A stretch of 64,000 bases of DNA from Sulfurovum sp. UBA5198 (GCA_002412865.1 DHVW01000017.1:120956-184955), one strand, 5' to 3'. Numbered from the stretch's first letter, positions 15,184 through 23,271 are shown. The notes: generated by a model from the letters alone, not told the origin. Program-made: numbers and translations.

Positions 15184-15439
15184 TCTTGCTCCTTTTATCC
15201 ATAAATTTATTATAACATATTTATGACTCTAATCTTTGTATATCCCAGTTACCATCATCTTGTTTGAGAGATAGACTTTTTTGCCTATAAGTTTTCGCAT
15301 TTTTATTTTAGCTATTTTTTGTGATTTTATATTGTACTCATAAATTTAATTATATTTTATTATATTTTAAGATTATATGTAGGATAATAACATACAAACA
15401 AACTGTTGTTCGTATGTTATTCGTTAAAAGGAGTAGAAG

Positions 15440-16120
15440 ATGAAAAAAGTTTTTTTATTATTATTAACAGTTGCTTCGGCTATGGCTTTTGCAGGTGGGG
15501 AAATTGCACCAGTTGAGCCTATGGTTGTTGCACCAGCTGTAGTGGCTTCACCAATTAAATTTTATGTGGGTGGTGGTTACTCGAGAGTAGATGTGGACGG
15601 AAGTGGAATTGGGACACAAATATATCAAGACTATGCCTTAACAGCTATTCCAACAGGTGTAGCACATAATTATAACATGGATGGAAACAACTTTCTACTG
15701 TTAGCTGGTGTAAAGTTCAATGAATATTTTGCAGTTGAAGGTAGATATTCAAATTCATTTAAAGATTCAAGCTATACATATACTGCTGATAACAATACTA
15801 CATCAGGGGATTTATCTGGTGGTAAGATAGAGAGTTATGGAATATATGCCAAACCAATGTATCCAGTGACAGAACAGATTGATGTATATGGTTTGCTTGG
15901 CTATGCAAATGTCAACATTGATGGTGACGGTGGAAACCTTATGAATGATGGTGATTTTTCATGGGGTGCTGGTGCATCATATGAGATAACTAACAACTTT
16001 TCTGTATTTGCTGACTATGTAAGACTTTACGATGATACGGTGAGTGATACTGGCTCGGTAATGAATGGTGACAAAGTAAAAGTAGACAGCGTAAATGTTG
16101 GATTAATCTATACATTTTAA
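15440..16120 (+). CDS. Outer-membrane beta-barrel protein (OmpA/porin-like fold)
   Basis: This is a 226-residue protein with a signal peptide (cleavage near AMAFA-GG) and then a Pro/Val-rich stretch (APVEPMVVAPAVVAS) before an eight-strand-like barrel: FYVGGGYSRVDVDG, FLLLAGVKFNEYFAVEGRYS, IESYGIYAKPMYPV, DVYGLLGYANVNID, FSWGAGASYEITNNFSVFADYVRL and VNVGLIYTF. The terminal Phe is the barrel-assembly signal. Strong GGAG site upstream. It is a single-gene unit closed by a hairpin at 16126-16154. Probably a structural or adhesion-type surface protein; ligand unknown. Confidence 0.87.
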   Translation: MKKVFLLLLTVASAMAFAGGEIAPVEPMVVAPAVVASPIKFYVGGGYSRVDVDGSGIGTQIYQDYALTAIPTGVAHNYNMDGNNFLLLAGVKFNEYFAVEGRYSNSFKDSSYTYTADNNTTSGDLSGGKIESYGIYAKPMYPVTEQIDVYGLLGYANVNIDGDGGNLMNDGDFSWGAGASYEITNNFSVFADYVRLYDDTVSDTGSVMNGDKVKVDSVNVGLIYTF

Positions 16121-16125
16121 ATTTC

Positions 16126-16154
16126 TGCCGCCAAAGCTCTTTGCTTTGGCGGCA
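16126..16154 (+). terminator. Strong 12-bp hairpin after the OMP gene
   Basis: TGCCGCCAAAGC (16126-16137) pairs perfectly with GCTTTGGCGGCA (16143-16154) around a TCTTT loop, five bases past the OMP stop. It is GC-rich in an AT-rich context. The U-run after it is poor (AATTGTACTATTTTC), so it may act as a terminator or as an mRNA 3'-end stabiliser. Confidence 0.7.
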
Positions 16155-16327
16155 AATTGTACTATTTTCACTACTTAATCACAGTATTTTTATAATCATT
16201 AATTTTAAATCTGCAATAATAGACTCCATACCATTAGAGCGAATAACAAGAATTCAACAAGCAAATACTGCTTTCTTATAAACATAATTGTATAATATAT
16301 TCAAGTGATATTACAAGTGGAGATACA

Positions 16328-16999
16328 ATGAAAGCGAGATATGTACTACTAGCTGGTGTTTTTATGATTACTGGGTGTAGCGAAAAGTCAAAAGAAAATA
16401 ACGAAACAAATGTTACGCAAAGCGTGACAAGTAATGAGAACATAACAGCAAGAAAAGTATATAGAGATGCGATCAATCAAAATGTGAACCAACAAACAGC
16501 CGAGGCTACAAATACACAACCAATAGTGCCCAATGAGATGCCACCGAGTGATTCTATGATATCATCATTGATTAAAGATGCACAATGCACAAATCATGCA
16601 CTTATAGAGCTAATAAAAGAGAAATATAAGGCATCATGCAAAAACACAAAAATCTTAACAGACATTGAGTGCGAGGACATAAAAGTGTATATTGGCAAAT
16701 GTGGTATAGAAAAAACAGTTGTAGCAATGCCAAACAAGTTAGTAACTCCCGTGACAAATCCCACAACAGAGCCGATTGTAGTGCCAGCTAAATTGAACGA
16801 TAACGAGACAAACACAACCTCAAAAACTAAAAAAGAAGATGACTTCACGGTATTAAAAATATTCAAATATGGAGATCCGCACGGGATTGGCACTACATAC
16901 ATAAATAAAGCCACCTGTGAACTTGCACAAGAAAAATTTACCAAAGATAATGCCTCAATGGGATATACGTATACATGCGTGAAACTAATAGGGTCGTAA
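16328..16999 (+). CDS. Lipoprotein of unknown function
   Basis: This is a 223-residue lipoprotein (lipobox FMITGCSEK, Cys about 17). After a polar, low-complexity linker rich in Asn and Thr (about 20-75) there is a Cys-containing helical module (IKDAQCTNHALIELIKEKYKASCKNTK...ECEDIKVYIGKCG), a second linker, and a C-terminal module (FKYGDPHGIGTTYINKATCELAQEKF...YTYTCVKL) of about 50 residues with two cysteines. The paired cysteines suggest disulfides in the periplasm. GTGGAG lies ahead of the start. Not recognised; lies between the OMP gene and a convergent nitroreductase gene. Confidence 0.75.
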   Translation: MKARYVLLAGVFMITGCSEKSKENNETNVTQSVTSNENITARKVYRDAINQNVNQQTAEATNTQPIVPNEMPPSDSMISSLIKDAQCTNHALIELIKEKYKASCKNTKILTDIECEDIKVYIGKCGIEKTVVAMPNKLVTPVTNPTTEPIVVPAKLNDNETNTTSKTKKEDDFTVLKIFKYGDPHGIGTTYINKATCELAQEKFTKDNASMGYTYTCVKLIGS

Positions 17000-17012
17000 A
17001 AAGTAGCTGTTA

Positions 17013-17642
17013 CTAGAGTATAAACTCCACTACTTCATCAAAGGGTAATCTTAATTGGCTTGATTGTTCGTTTATTCTATATCCAAATGGTAACAACATA
17101 GCCACTTGGTATTTTGTGATATCTAAACCCAAAATCTCTTCGACTTCTCTTTTGTCGAATCCCTCAATAGGACAAGAGTCAATCCCAATAAATGCAGCAG
17201 CAGTCATCATATTAGCTGAGGCGATATAGCTCTGTCTAGCTGTCCAGGCATAGATTTTTTCATCACTACTAAGTGTATCTTGCATATGTCCTGCATACAG
17301 TTCTACATAGCCATCTAGCTTGTCAACTGGCATATCTCTACGGGCTAATTGCATTCTAGGTTTACCACTGTCTACTTTGGCATTTTCTATTCCTGCAAGA
17401 ACTACCACTAGATGTGAGCATGATGTGATTTGCACCTGATTCCAACATGATGGTCTTAGTTTTGCTTTTAGCTCTTCGTTTGTTATCACGAGAAATTTCC
17501 ATAGCTCCATACCAAACGACGATGGAGAAGCTCTCCCAGCTTCTAGTATATAGTTTATCTCATCTTTTGTTATCTTTTTTGTCTCATCAAACACCTTGCA
17601 TGCGTGTCTAAATGCCATTGCTTTTGTAAAATCATTTATCAT
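17013..17642 (-). CDS. Nitroreductase-family NAD(P)H-dependent oxidoreductase
   Basis: This is a 209-residue FMN-dependent enzyme of the nitroreductase superfamily. Visible features are AMAFRHACKVFDETKKI at the N-terminus, EAGRASPSSFGMELWKFLVI (FMN contacts), ARQSYIASANMMTAAAFIGIDSCPIEGFD and the C-terminal VAMLLPFGYRINE. This is the NfsB/YdgI-like group that reduces quinones, nitro compounds or enones with NAD(P)H in the cytoplasm. It is followed on the same strand by a repeat hairpin and then the NAD(P)H-hydrate repair gene lies upstream? No: nnrDE is at higher coordinates, so it is transcribed first, with 57 bp between the two. The shared NAD(P)H theme may be coincidence. Confidence 0.88.
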   Translation of the reverse strand: MINDFTKAMAFRHACKVFDETKKITKDEINYILEAGRASPSSFGMELWKFLVITNEELKAKLRPSCWNQVQITSCSHLVVVLAGIENAKVDSGKPRMQLARRDMPVDKLDGYVELYAGHMQDTLSSDEKIYAWTARQSYIASANMMTAAAFIGIDSCPIEGFDKREVEEILGLDITKYQVAMLLPFGYRINEQSSQLRLPFDEVVEFIL

Positions 17643-17675
17643 TATAGTTATTTCCTTTTATTTTTATTTTGTATA

Positions 17676-17701
17676 GCTATTTACTTGGTGTGGTAATAGC
17701 T
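17676..17701. repeat. Solo copy of the TTACTTGGTGTGGTAA repeat
   Basis: Positions 17678-17698 repeat the core of the inverted repeats that bound the element at 9957-10228. Here it is flanked by TAGCTATT and AATAGCTA, giving an 8-bp perfect stem with a 13-base loop, just after the nnrDE stop. It could serve as a transcript end for nnrDE or be one end of a decayed element. Confidence 0.65.
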
Positions 17702-19112
17702 ACTCCAAACAAGCTAAATTATCTATCAAGTCAGTTGGCAACATAGCGTAGCTAGAGCCTTTGTATTCTTTGGCTGCCATGGCTAGAGCAAGTGAGCCGT
17801 TTATAGCAGAGTGTAAAGCATCATAGCCTTGAGCCAACAAGGAAGCTATAAGTCCACTCAACACATCACCACTCCCACCTTTGCTTAGCTTAGAAGAGCC
17901 AAGAGAATTGATATATATTTGATTTTGATAAGCGATAATCGTATTTGCTCCTTTTAGCAAAAGTACAACAGTTGGAAAGCTTGAGCTAAATTTCTTGACA
18001 TACTCAAACCTATTTTTTTGAAGCTCATCGATACTAATATCTTCGCCCGTGAGAATTCTCCACATTGATATAAACTCTTTTGGGTGTGGAGTAATTACTA
18101 TTTTTCTATTCTGAGACAATATGCCTAGTAGTTGTTTTGAGTACAAAGCATCAGCATCTATAACTATGGGTAACAAATTTGATACTATATGTTTTTCCAA
18201 AAAACTCTCATCAAAAAAACTCCCAAGCCCCATTCCCACTGCTATTGCGGTTGTATTGGCAGGTAGTGTCGTGCTTTGCATCAGATAGTACGGCGTGTAA
18301 ACTTTATCTTGTATCACTAAAGTAGACAACCCTACTCCAAATCTCATAGAGGCTTTTGCGGATATCACAGCGGCACCCTCTTTTTCTCCACAAAATATTG
18401 CAACATGCCCAAATGTACCCTTGTGGGTGCTTTGTGCTTTTCGTGATGGGAGTATTAAGTCACTCTCTTCTAAAGCATATATATTTGTATCTTTTTCATA
18501 AAGCTCTCTACTAACACCGAGATTAACAACTCTAATCTCGCCCATATAATCTTTGGCATTGTCTAGAAAATAACTTCTTTTTAACGCTCCCATGGCAAAT
18601 GTTATATCCGCCCTGAAAGCAACATTGGCGATATTGCCATTTTCGTCTATGCCTGTTGATATATCACAAGCAATTTTTACTCCACTAAGTTTATTCATAC
18701 TATTCACTAAAGCAACCGTGTCACTTTTCAGCCCCCTGTTTTGACCAGAACCAAAAATAGCATCTACTATAATATCGGCATTTTTGAGTTCATCTATACT
18801 CTTTACACCAATAGCCCCTGCTCTTTTGAGCTGTAGCCTTGCCATGTCTGATGTTGGCTCACCAACCAAAACAAGCCCAATATCATAATCCCCATGCAAC
18901 AATCTAGCCAAAGCTATGCCATCAGCTCCATTGTTTCCCATGCCAGCTACTATCAAAATATAGCTATGTGGTATAAAATTTTCTCTAATGTAATTTGCCA
19001 TGCCACTAGCTGCATGTTCCATGAGTATATCTTCGCTTAGACTGTACTGCTCATAGCATCGCTTGTCCAAGTCAAAGCAGTTGTCAAAAACTTTTTGCAT
19101 TAAGCACTCCAT
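17700..19112 (-). CDS. nnrDE: Bifunctional NAD(P)H-hydrate epimerase/dehydratase
   Basis: This is a 470-residue two-domain repair enzyme. The N-terminal epimerase half (about 1-205, YjeF_N) has EHAASGMANYI, VAGMGNNGADGIALARLL and DAIFGSGQNRGL. The C-terminal ADP-dependent dehydratase half (about 215-470, carbohydrate kinase fold) has STHKGTFGHVAIFCG, ITPHPKEF, LLLKGANTII and GSSKLSKGGSGDVLSGLIASLLAQG. It restores NADH and NADPH that have been hydrated by heat or enzyme side reactions. Start: TTG/ATG choice is uncertain; MECLMQKVF is open from 19112, and the ATG five codons in (19100) is an equally good start by family comparison. Confidence 0.92.
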   Translation of the reverse strand: MECLMQKVFDNCFDLDKRCYEQYSLSEDILMEHAASGMANYIRENFIPHSYILIVAGMGNNGADGIALARLLHGDYDIGLVLVGEPTSDMARLQLKRAGAIGVKSIDELKNADIIVDAIFGSGQNRGLKSDTVALVNSMNKLSGVKIACDISTGIDENGNIANVAFRADITFAMGALKRSYFLDNAKDYMGEIRVVNLGVSRELYEKDTNIYALEESDLILPSRKAQSTHKGTFGHVAIFCGEKEGAAVISAKASMRFGVGLSTLVIQDKVYTPYYLMQSTTLPANTTAIAVGMGLGSFFDESFLEKHIVSNLLPIVIDADALYSKQLLGILSQNRKIVITPHPKEFISMWRILTGEDISIDELQKNRFEYVKKFSSSFPTVVLLLKGANTIIAYQNQIYINSLGSSKLSKGGSGDVLSGLIASLLAQGYDALHSAINGSLALAMAAKEYKGSSYAMLPTDLIDNLACLE

Positions 19113-19199
19113 ATTACATTTTTATTCATCAATAGTATAGCACAATATAGATATAAATATTTTTTGATACAATTAGCCATCTAACTAAAAAGTTTAAAT

Positions 19200-19382
19200 A
19201 TGAAATTTTATAAATTTACTGCAATTATTATCCCAGCCCTACTACTTTTCGGTTGTACACAAATCATCACCGCGCCAATCAAAATAGTAGGTGCGACAGC
19301 AGGAGCAATAATAGATGTTACAGGTAGTGCTATTCACGCCGTTGCTGGTAGCGACAATGAAGATGAGAAGAAAAAAGATTAG
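19200..19382 (+). CDS. Short lipoprotein (NF038104-like)
   Basis: This is a 60-residue lipoprotein: signal sequence, lipobox LLFGCTQ, then IITAPIKIVGATAGAIIDVTGSAIHAVAGSDNED and a lysine-rich tail. The pattern of small residues after the lipidated Cys, ending in AVAGSD, matches a family of tiny Gram-negative lipoproteins (recalled as NF038104). It is divergent from nnrDE, 87 bp away. Function unknown; it probably packs against the outer membrane. Confidence 0.78.
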   Translation: MKFYKFTAIIIPALLLFGCTQIITAPIKIVGATAGAIIDVTGSAIHAVAGSDNEDEKKKD

Positions 19383-19418
19383 TATTGATTTAAATTTGTA
19401 TCTTTGTAATTCCGTTCC

Positions 19419-19512
19419 GTAGGGGCGAAAGATTTTTCGCCCCTTGTGGTATTATTTTTTCTATCTGCACAAATATTTTATTTTCTGTGGGCGAAAAATC
19501 TTTCGCCCCTAC
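19419..19512. repeat. 94-bp element with 24-bp perfect inverted arms (GTAGGGGCGAAA type)
   Basis: Positions 19419-19442 and 19489-19512 are perfect inverted repeats of 24 bp; each arm also folds alone (GGGGCGAAA with TTTCGCCCC). The outer GTAGGGG/CCCCTAC is the same as in the element at 13314-13399. This is a REP/BIME-like intergenic repeat, 37 bp after a lipoprotein gene. Confidence 0.8.
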
Positions 19513-19678
19513 ATTTCAAGAAACCTAATAATGACAATGTGTGAGAGCATACTGATATATTGATATATAAACTATGTGATTTTTCATGGTCGTATAGAGC
19601 AAATGAGTGAAGAGGAAAAAGATTTGATATATTTTTATGATACAATATAGATGTAGACGAATACACTAAAGGGAAAAT

Positions 19679-20050
19679 ATGAAAAAATTATACATTACTA
19701 TACTGATTGCATCATTGTCCGTGGCATATGCGAAACGCTCATCTGCTTGTGACAATCCAAGACTAAATGATTACGACAGAAACTACTGTTTGAGTAAAAT
19801 ATATCATGAAGCTGATATTGAATTAAATATAAAATATAAACAGCTCAAATCATTGTTAAATAACGATGGTAAAAGAAAACTGGCGAGAAGTGAAAAACAG
19901 TGGATAAAAGATAGAGATAATTCATGTCAAAATGGAAGTACCACATATCTTAACTGCCAGATTGACTATACAAACGAAAGAACATACTTTTTGCAACAAA
20001 GAATAACAGAGTGCAAAGGTTCTGGCTGTATGAATAGCAGGCTATATTAG
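19679..20050 (+). CDS. LprI/DUF1311-type secreted protein
   Basis: This is a 123-residue exported protein: signal peptide to about residue 19 (VAYAK), then a helical module with conserved cysteines (SACDNPRLNDYDRNYCLSKIYHEADIELNIKYKQL...RSEKQWIKDRDNSC...YLNCQIDYTNERTYFLQQ). The W-x-x-x-R-D-x-x-C pattern is typical of the lysozyme-inhibitor LprI family (DUF1311). AAAGGGAAAAT is the ribosome site. Its neighbour, convergent four bases away, is a periplasmic amidase, so both may concern the cell wall. Inhibition of lysozyme is family knowledge, not shown here. Confidence 0.8.
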   Translation: MKKLYITILIASLSVAYAKRSSACDNPRLNDYDRNYCLSKIYHEADIELNIKYKQLKSLLNNDGKRKLARSEKQWIKDRDNSCQNGSTTYLNCQIDYTNERTYFLQQRITECKGSGCMNSRLY

Positions 20051-20053
20051 TAG

Positions 20054-20722
20054 TCATTTTGAAATGGACAATATAGCATTTGCTATTTTATCCATCTGTA
20101 TTTTATCTTTTGCTTTTGCTTCATCTATTGGATTTACAATAACTCCTGCCTCAAATAATACTGCTGGTGATTTTGCATTTTTAAGCACCTTTAGGTCATC
20201 AAATACATATATTCCTAATTTTTTATCTATCAATTGTCTATTTTCGCCTTGTATTGGTTCTGCATGATGCAAAGTAGGTTTAAGTCCTTGTAGTAAAAGT
20301 GATTTAGCTATTTTTTTTGCATAATGCAATGATTTTTCATAGTACAAATTTTTTCCTGATATAAAAAGTGAAAATCCTGAAGCGTAGTTAGAATTAGGGC
20401 AACCATTAACATCTTTCTTGATAAATTGTTCCTGCATTGCATCATGATGTATGGATAAAAATAAATCCTTGTTTATACTTGACTTATATCTATCTTCAAA
20501 AGTTGTCTCTCCTTCTTGTATGGAAATATTTATATTTGTTTTTTTCATTTTAGTCTTTGCATATGAATATACATGTTTCGATAGTGCCAAATTGTAATTG
20601 TACTCTTGTTGACATGTGCTACTTGTGGTTCCAAAAAATTTTGGCGTATGTCCTACATCAATTGCTAGGTCAAATGAAAAAGCAAAAATAGGCATCAGTA
20701 ATATAATAAATATATTTTTCAC
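20054..20722 (-). CDS. N-acetylmuramoyl-L-alanine amidase (Amidase_3)
   Basis: This is a 222-residue exported zinc amidase. After the signal peptide (MKNIFIILLMPIFAFS) come the four metal or catalytic positions of the Amidase_3 fold: DVGHTPKFFG (His), CQQEYNYNLAL (Glu), LFLSIHHDAM (His) and PAVLFEAGVIVN (Glu). It should cut the bond between muramic acid and L-alanine in peptidoglycan. It is a stand-alone catalytic domain without the AMIN part of AmiC. It is the last chromosomal gene before the integrated element: the att repeat lies 33 bp upstream of its start. Confidence 0.88.
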   Translation of the reverse strand: MKNIFIILLMPIFAFSFDLAIDVGHTPKFFGTTSSTCQQEYNYNLALSKHVYSYAKTKMKKTNINISIQEGETTFEDRYKSSINKDLFLSIHHDAMQEQFIKKDVNGCPNSNYASGFSLFISGKNLYYEKSLHYAKKIAKSLLLQGLKPTLHHAEPIQGENRQLIDKKLGIYVFDDLKVLKNAKSPAVLFEAGVIVNPIDEAKAKDKIQMDKIANAILSISK

Positions 20723-20754
20723 TAGAGTTCCTTTTGATGATTGTTTATATTTTC

Positions 20755-20790
20755 TTGGATTGGTTTAGATTGTTACTTGGTGGGCATAGC
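20755..20790. repeat. Distal att repeat of the tRNA-Ala element
   Basis: This 36-base stretch (begins TTGGATTGGTTTAGATTG) matches 25765-25801 at the tRNA-Ala 3' end with one substitution and one missing base. Such duplication of a tRNA end marks the far boundary of an integrated element. Confidence 0.85.
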
Positions 20791-20839
20791 ACTACCGAAC
20801 TCATCGTATTTTAGGGGCTTAAATGGCTATTACTTGAAA

Positions 20840-20860
20840 TGTATTACTAAATGTATGACT
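20840..20860. promoter_or_regulatory. Arm-type integrase sites, distal end
   Basis: TGTATTACT (20840-20848) and TGTATGACT (20852-20860) are spaced 12 bp start to start. The same two words with the same spacing, in swapped order, occur at 25653-25673 inside the other end, as expected for arm sites bound by the N-terminal domain of the integrase. A further 13-bp match (GGGGCTTAAATGG) occurs at 20814-20826 and 25746-25758. Confidence 0.6.
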
Positions 20861-20907
20861 AAAACTAAAAGTGTGACCACTTCTAAAGCTTGATTGTTTT
20901 GTTTAGT

Positions 20908-20932
20908 ATTAGTAAGTTTAGCAAAAATTATC
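20908..20932. repeat. 25-bp direct repeat, copy 1
   Basis: A perfect 25-bp repeat (begins ATTAGTAAGTTTAGC) recurs at 21472-21496. The two copies flank the membrane-protein gene at 20955-21437, suggesting a separate cargo acquisition or tandem duplication followed by loss. Confidence 0.8.
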
Positions 20933-20954
20933 AGACTTGCTGTTTGATAAATTA

Positions 20955-21437
20955 TCAATCCCTTGCTTCTCTGACTTTTTTCACCAAAGGAACATCATCT
21001 TCTAAATACACCCCCGAACATTTAAATACTGATTTAATTTTAGCATTAAAGCTATTTGTCGCAGTTACTTCGGTATAAACTTTAAAAGTTTTATTATCGT
21101 CTGATATAATTAGTCTACTATCTCCAAACACCGCTTCCTCTGGATTTTTTAAATTATCTCTAACAGCTGTTTGACAACGCCATCTTGCATTACCAAGTTT
21201 TTCAGACTTCTCTTCTGTTACCTTTTCTGCTATTTCTTGTGGAGTAAGGGGTCTTGTGCATTTTTTAAACAGTCCAACAATGATAATAATCCAAATGATA
21301 CCTACTATCACAGTCATTATTTTTCTACCTAAGCTAAAATCTTTCCATTGCTTTTTTGTTTTTGTTAGTTTCATTTCTGCTAACTCTTTTTTCATTTTCT
21401 CTATTTCTTCTAATTTTTTATCTATTTCGTTACTCAT
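20955..21437 (-). CDS. Element-borne single-span membrane protein, unknown
   Basis: This is a 160-residue protein. The ATG at 21437 is preferred, as the frame upstream to 21488 runs into the 25-bp repeat. It has an N-terminal coiled coil (EIDKKLEEIEKMKKELAEMKL), one membrane helix (about 45-62, IMTVIVGIIWIIIIVGLF) and a soluble C-terminal domain with two cysteines (RWRCQTAVRDNLKNPEEAVFGDS and VFKCSGVYLED). The C-terminal pattern of NxPxSxxF-like residues resembles small secreted proteins found on phages and plasmids, but no family is recognised. Flanked by the 25-bp direct repeats. Confidence 0.65.
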   Translation of the reverse strand: MSNEIDKKLEEIEKMKKELAEMKLTKTKKQWKDFSLGRKIMTVIVGIIWIIIIVGLFKKCTRPLTPQEIAEKVTEEKSEKLGNARWRCQTAVRDNLKNPEEAVFGDSRLIISDDNKTFKVYTEVTATNSFNAKIKSVFKCSGVYLEDDVPLVKKVREARD

Positions 21438-21471
21438 TGTTTTCCACTTATGTTTATTTTTTGTGTATCTA

Positions 21472-21496
21472 ATTAGTAAGTTTAGCAAAAATTATC
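21472..21496. repeat. 25-bp direct repeat, copy 2
   Basis: Identical to 20908-20932; see that entry. The region 21497-21678 that follows holds no gene I can support. Confidence 0.8.
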
Positions 21497-21678
21497 TTTT
21501 ATTATCTTTTGATGATTATATTACCCTCGACATTCGGTCGTGGCAACTTCTTATAAAGATTATATTGTTTCTGTTTGATTATTTTATTCCTAAAACCCCA
21601 ATAGATGCCTCAATACCGTTATTCTGCTGTTCCTAAAATAAATCGCTTTTTATGCTATTATTAAAACAAAAAGGCACT

Positions 21679-21753
21679 TCATAGGGTTTGTAATTTGTTT
21701 TTGCCATTAGCTATGGCTTCACAAAATTTAAACTGTTTGGGTGTTAATTTCAT
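21679..21753 (-). pseudogene. Fragment of a phage terminase small subunit
   Basis: A 24-codon frame (ATG at 21753, stop at 21679) starts MKLTPKQFKFCEAIANGKNK. That is the usual opening of terminase small subunits (LTPKQ-x-x-FC-x-x-IA-x-G). A good ribosome site (AAAGGAA) precedes it. The remaining domain is absent, so this is a remnant or a deliberately retained stub. It shows that the element once carried, or recombined with, phage packaging genes. Confidence 0.55.
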
Positions 21754-21843
21754 TTTCTTATTCCTTTAATTAATTTTGGGCTGTTACGAAAAACTCGTAT
21801 AAGCTACATTAAAGATTTCTTAACTAATACAACCTCGTTATCT

Positions 21844-22041
21844 CTATTCATTTACTACAACTCTATCCACTTCATACCCTGCAAGTGTTAAATGCTTTTT
21901 GATAATTCTCTCAAAATCTTCTTTAGTTGGATTTTTGAGTTTTTTAATATCTTTGATGATAGGATTGTTTTTCTGTTGTTTCTTTGTTAGCTCTGGAGCA
22001 TTCTCATCTCTTATTAGTAATATGGTGTTCATTCCGTTCAT
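21844..22041 (-). CDS. Small unknown protein coupled to the Rep-like gene
   Basis: This is a 65-residue charged protein (MNGMNTILLIRDENAPELTKKQQKNNPIIKDIKKLKNPTKEDFERIIKKHLTLAGYEVDRVVVNE, described here by its first and last parts only in meaning: basic middle, acidic tail). It starts four bases inside the end of the upstream gene (ATGA overlap), so the two are translationally coupled. No family recognised; an accessory of the replication-like protein is possible. Confidence 0.5.
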   Translation of the reverse strand: MNGMNTILLIRDENAPELTKKQQKNNPIIKDIKKLKNPTKEDFERIIKKHLTLAGYEVDRVVVNE

Positions 22042-22706
22042 TTAGTCATTCCTTTTTGTATTATATCTATAAAATCATCTAACGGTAAATGTAGCTCTCT
22101 TGGATTAGGTATGTGGATAGTTGCCTCGTATCTCCACAGTGGAGCAGTGAGGTTATTTTTAGAGGCTTTGTCATAAATGCACACACTTCTAATCATAAGT
22201 AGCCTTGGATTGTTTATGTAGCAAGTTACGCCCCGTGATGATTGAACTGTGCGGGTGTTAAACTCTTTGGTTATTAAATCATAGTTTGGAGCTATTGGAG
22301 TATCAAAACATAAATCTATCTCAAAGTCACGGTACTTTTTAAAATCCACCTTGTAAGTAAGAATATCAACTATTGAAGATATTAGCTCTCTTGGTGGTTG
22401 TGCTTTATGATATTGTTTCAATCCAAACATAATCATTATGGCTGTTTGATTTTTGTTTTTATCTGTTTTTCTGTAATAGTAGATATTATAATCTTCAAGT
22501 TTATAAACACTTGATAACTCTTTATTGGATATTCTCTTGTTTATTTGATTGTATTTAAAATCATCTTTTTTGAGTTTATGCCAAACACCTAAAAGTTCTA
22601 AATGTTTACGCTTGTGTTGTAGTGAGAATTCTATGCGAATAGTATCAATATTAAACACATAATCATTATGATTAATGCTTGAATAAATGCTCTCTAAAAT
22701 GTTCAC
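22038..22706 (-). CDS. Rep-like protein, putative replication initiator
   Basis: This is a 222-residue protein without membrane segments. It has a beta-rich N-terminal part (FNIDTIRIEFSLQHKRKHLEL) and a C-terminal CIYDKASKNNLTAPLWRYEATI motif. A YDK followed by W/LRYE is the pattern seen near the active tyrosine in phage and plasmid replication initiators of the RstA/Rep_trans type. Cysteines and YYYRK are scattered. Upstream lies a 300-bp region with hairpins that could be the origin. If correct, the element may replicate after excision. The family call is tentative; a relaxase-like or regulatory role is not excluded. Confidence 0.45.
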   Translation of the reverse strand: MNILESIYSSINHNDYVFNIDTIRIEFSLQHKRKHLELLGVWHKLKKDDFKYNQINKRISNKELSSVYKLEDYNIYYYRKTDKNKNQTAIMIMFGLKQYHKAQPPRELISSIVDILTYKVDFKKYRDFEIDLCFDTPIAPNYDLITKEFNTRTVQSSRGVTCYINNPRLLMIRSVCIYDKASKNNLTAPLWRYEATIHIPNPRELHLPLDDFIDIIQKGMTK

Positions 22707-23010
22707 TTTTGCCTCTCTTTTTTATCTTACATTACGGCGTCCATTTCTTAAGCCACTTTTTGCACCTATTGACTAACCTTATCAAGCCACGCCCACCGTG
22801 GACTTAGAGGTTGACTAATACTCCTAAAATAAATTAAGAGTAATTTTATCTTTTAGACCCGTTTGGTCTTGTGTGCAATACGAAACTTTTTCAAACCTTA
22901 AACGGGTTTTTTGTCTTCATTTTTTGGTGTAGATTTTATCAAGTAAATAGACAAATCTATAATCTGATAAATTAACATTCCTAACACCACATTTATTATA
23001 AGATTATCCA
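22707..23010. other. Gene-free structured region, candidate origin or ncRNA
   Basis: No gene is visible in 304 bp. CCACG-CCCAC-CGTGG forms a hairpin at about 22792-22806. ACCCGTTT (22857-22864) pairs with AAACGGGT (22900-22907), which is followed by TTTTTTG, a terminator-like end for plus-strand RNA, although no plus-strand gene is present. The location just upstream of the Rep-like gene suits a replication origin or a countertranscript control RNA. Confidence 0.4.
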
Positions 23011-23271
23011 TTAAATACCTGCTTTTAATCTACTATTCCGTAAACTTCTCAATACTTTTATAGAGTGTTTTTTATCAAGTAGAATATAAAAGTGTTTCAA
23101 TCCTTTACCTTTTGGAATAGACTTAATTTCTAATCCATAGGTATCTCTTAAATCAGTTGCATAATTTGCTAACCAACTGACCCCGTATCTTTTGCCATCA
23201 CTTGCACCTACTATCTCATTATTGATTAGGTCTGATAAAAATCTAACCATCACGGTATGCTTATAATCCAT
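23011..23271 (-). CDS. Small unknown basic protein of the element
   Basis: This is an 86-residue protein. The ATG at 23271 overlaps the end of the excisionase-like gene by 11 bases; the frame is open to 23307 but that would overlap more. It reads as a compact alpha/beta protein with VMVRFLSDLINNEIVGASDGKRYGVSWLANYATDLRDTYGLEIKS, then GKGLKHFYILLDKKH. This resembles small phage or plasmid proteins with winged-helix-like content, but no family is certain. The tight overlap with the HTH gene suggests joint regulation. Confidence 0.6.
   Translation of the reverse strand: MDYKHTVMVRFLSDLINNEIVGASDGKRYGVSWLANYATDLRDTYGLEIKSIPKGKGLKHFYILLDKKHSIKVLRSLRNSRLKAGI

Noticed and set aside
21256..21636. 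Plus-strand frame in the integrative element
   Set aside because: It is antisense to the membrane-protein gene and runs through the 25-bp repeat; no ribosome site or motif.
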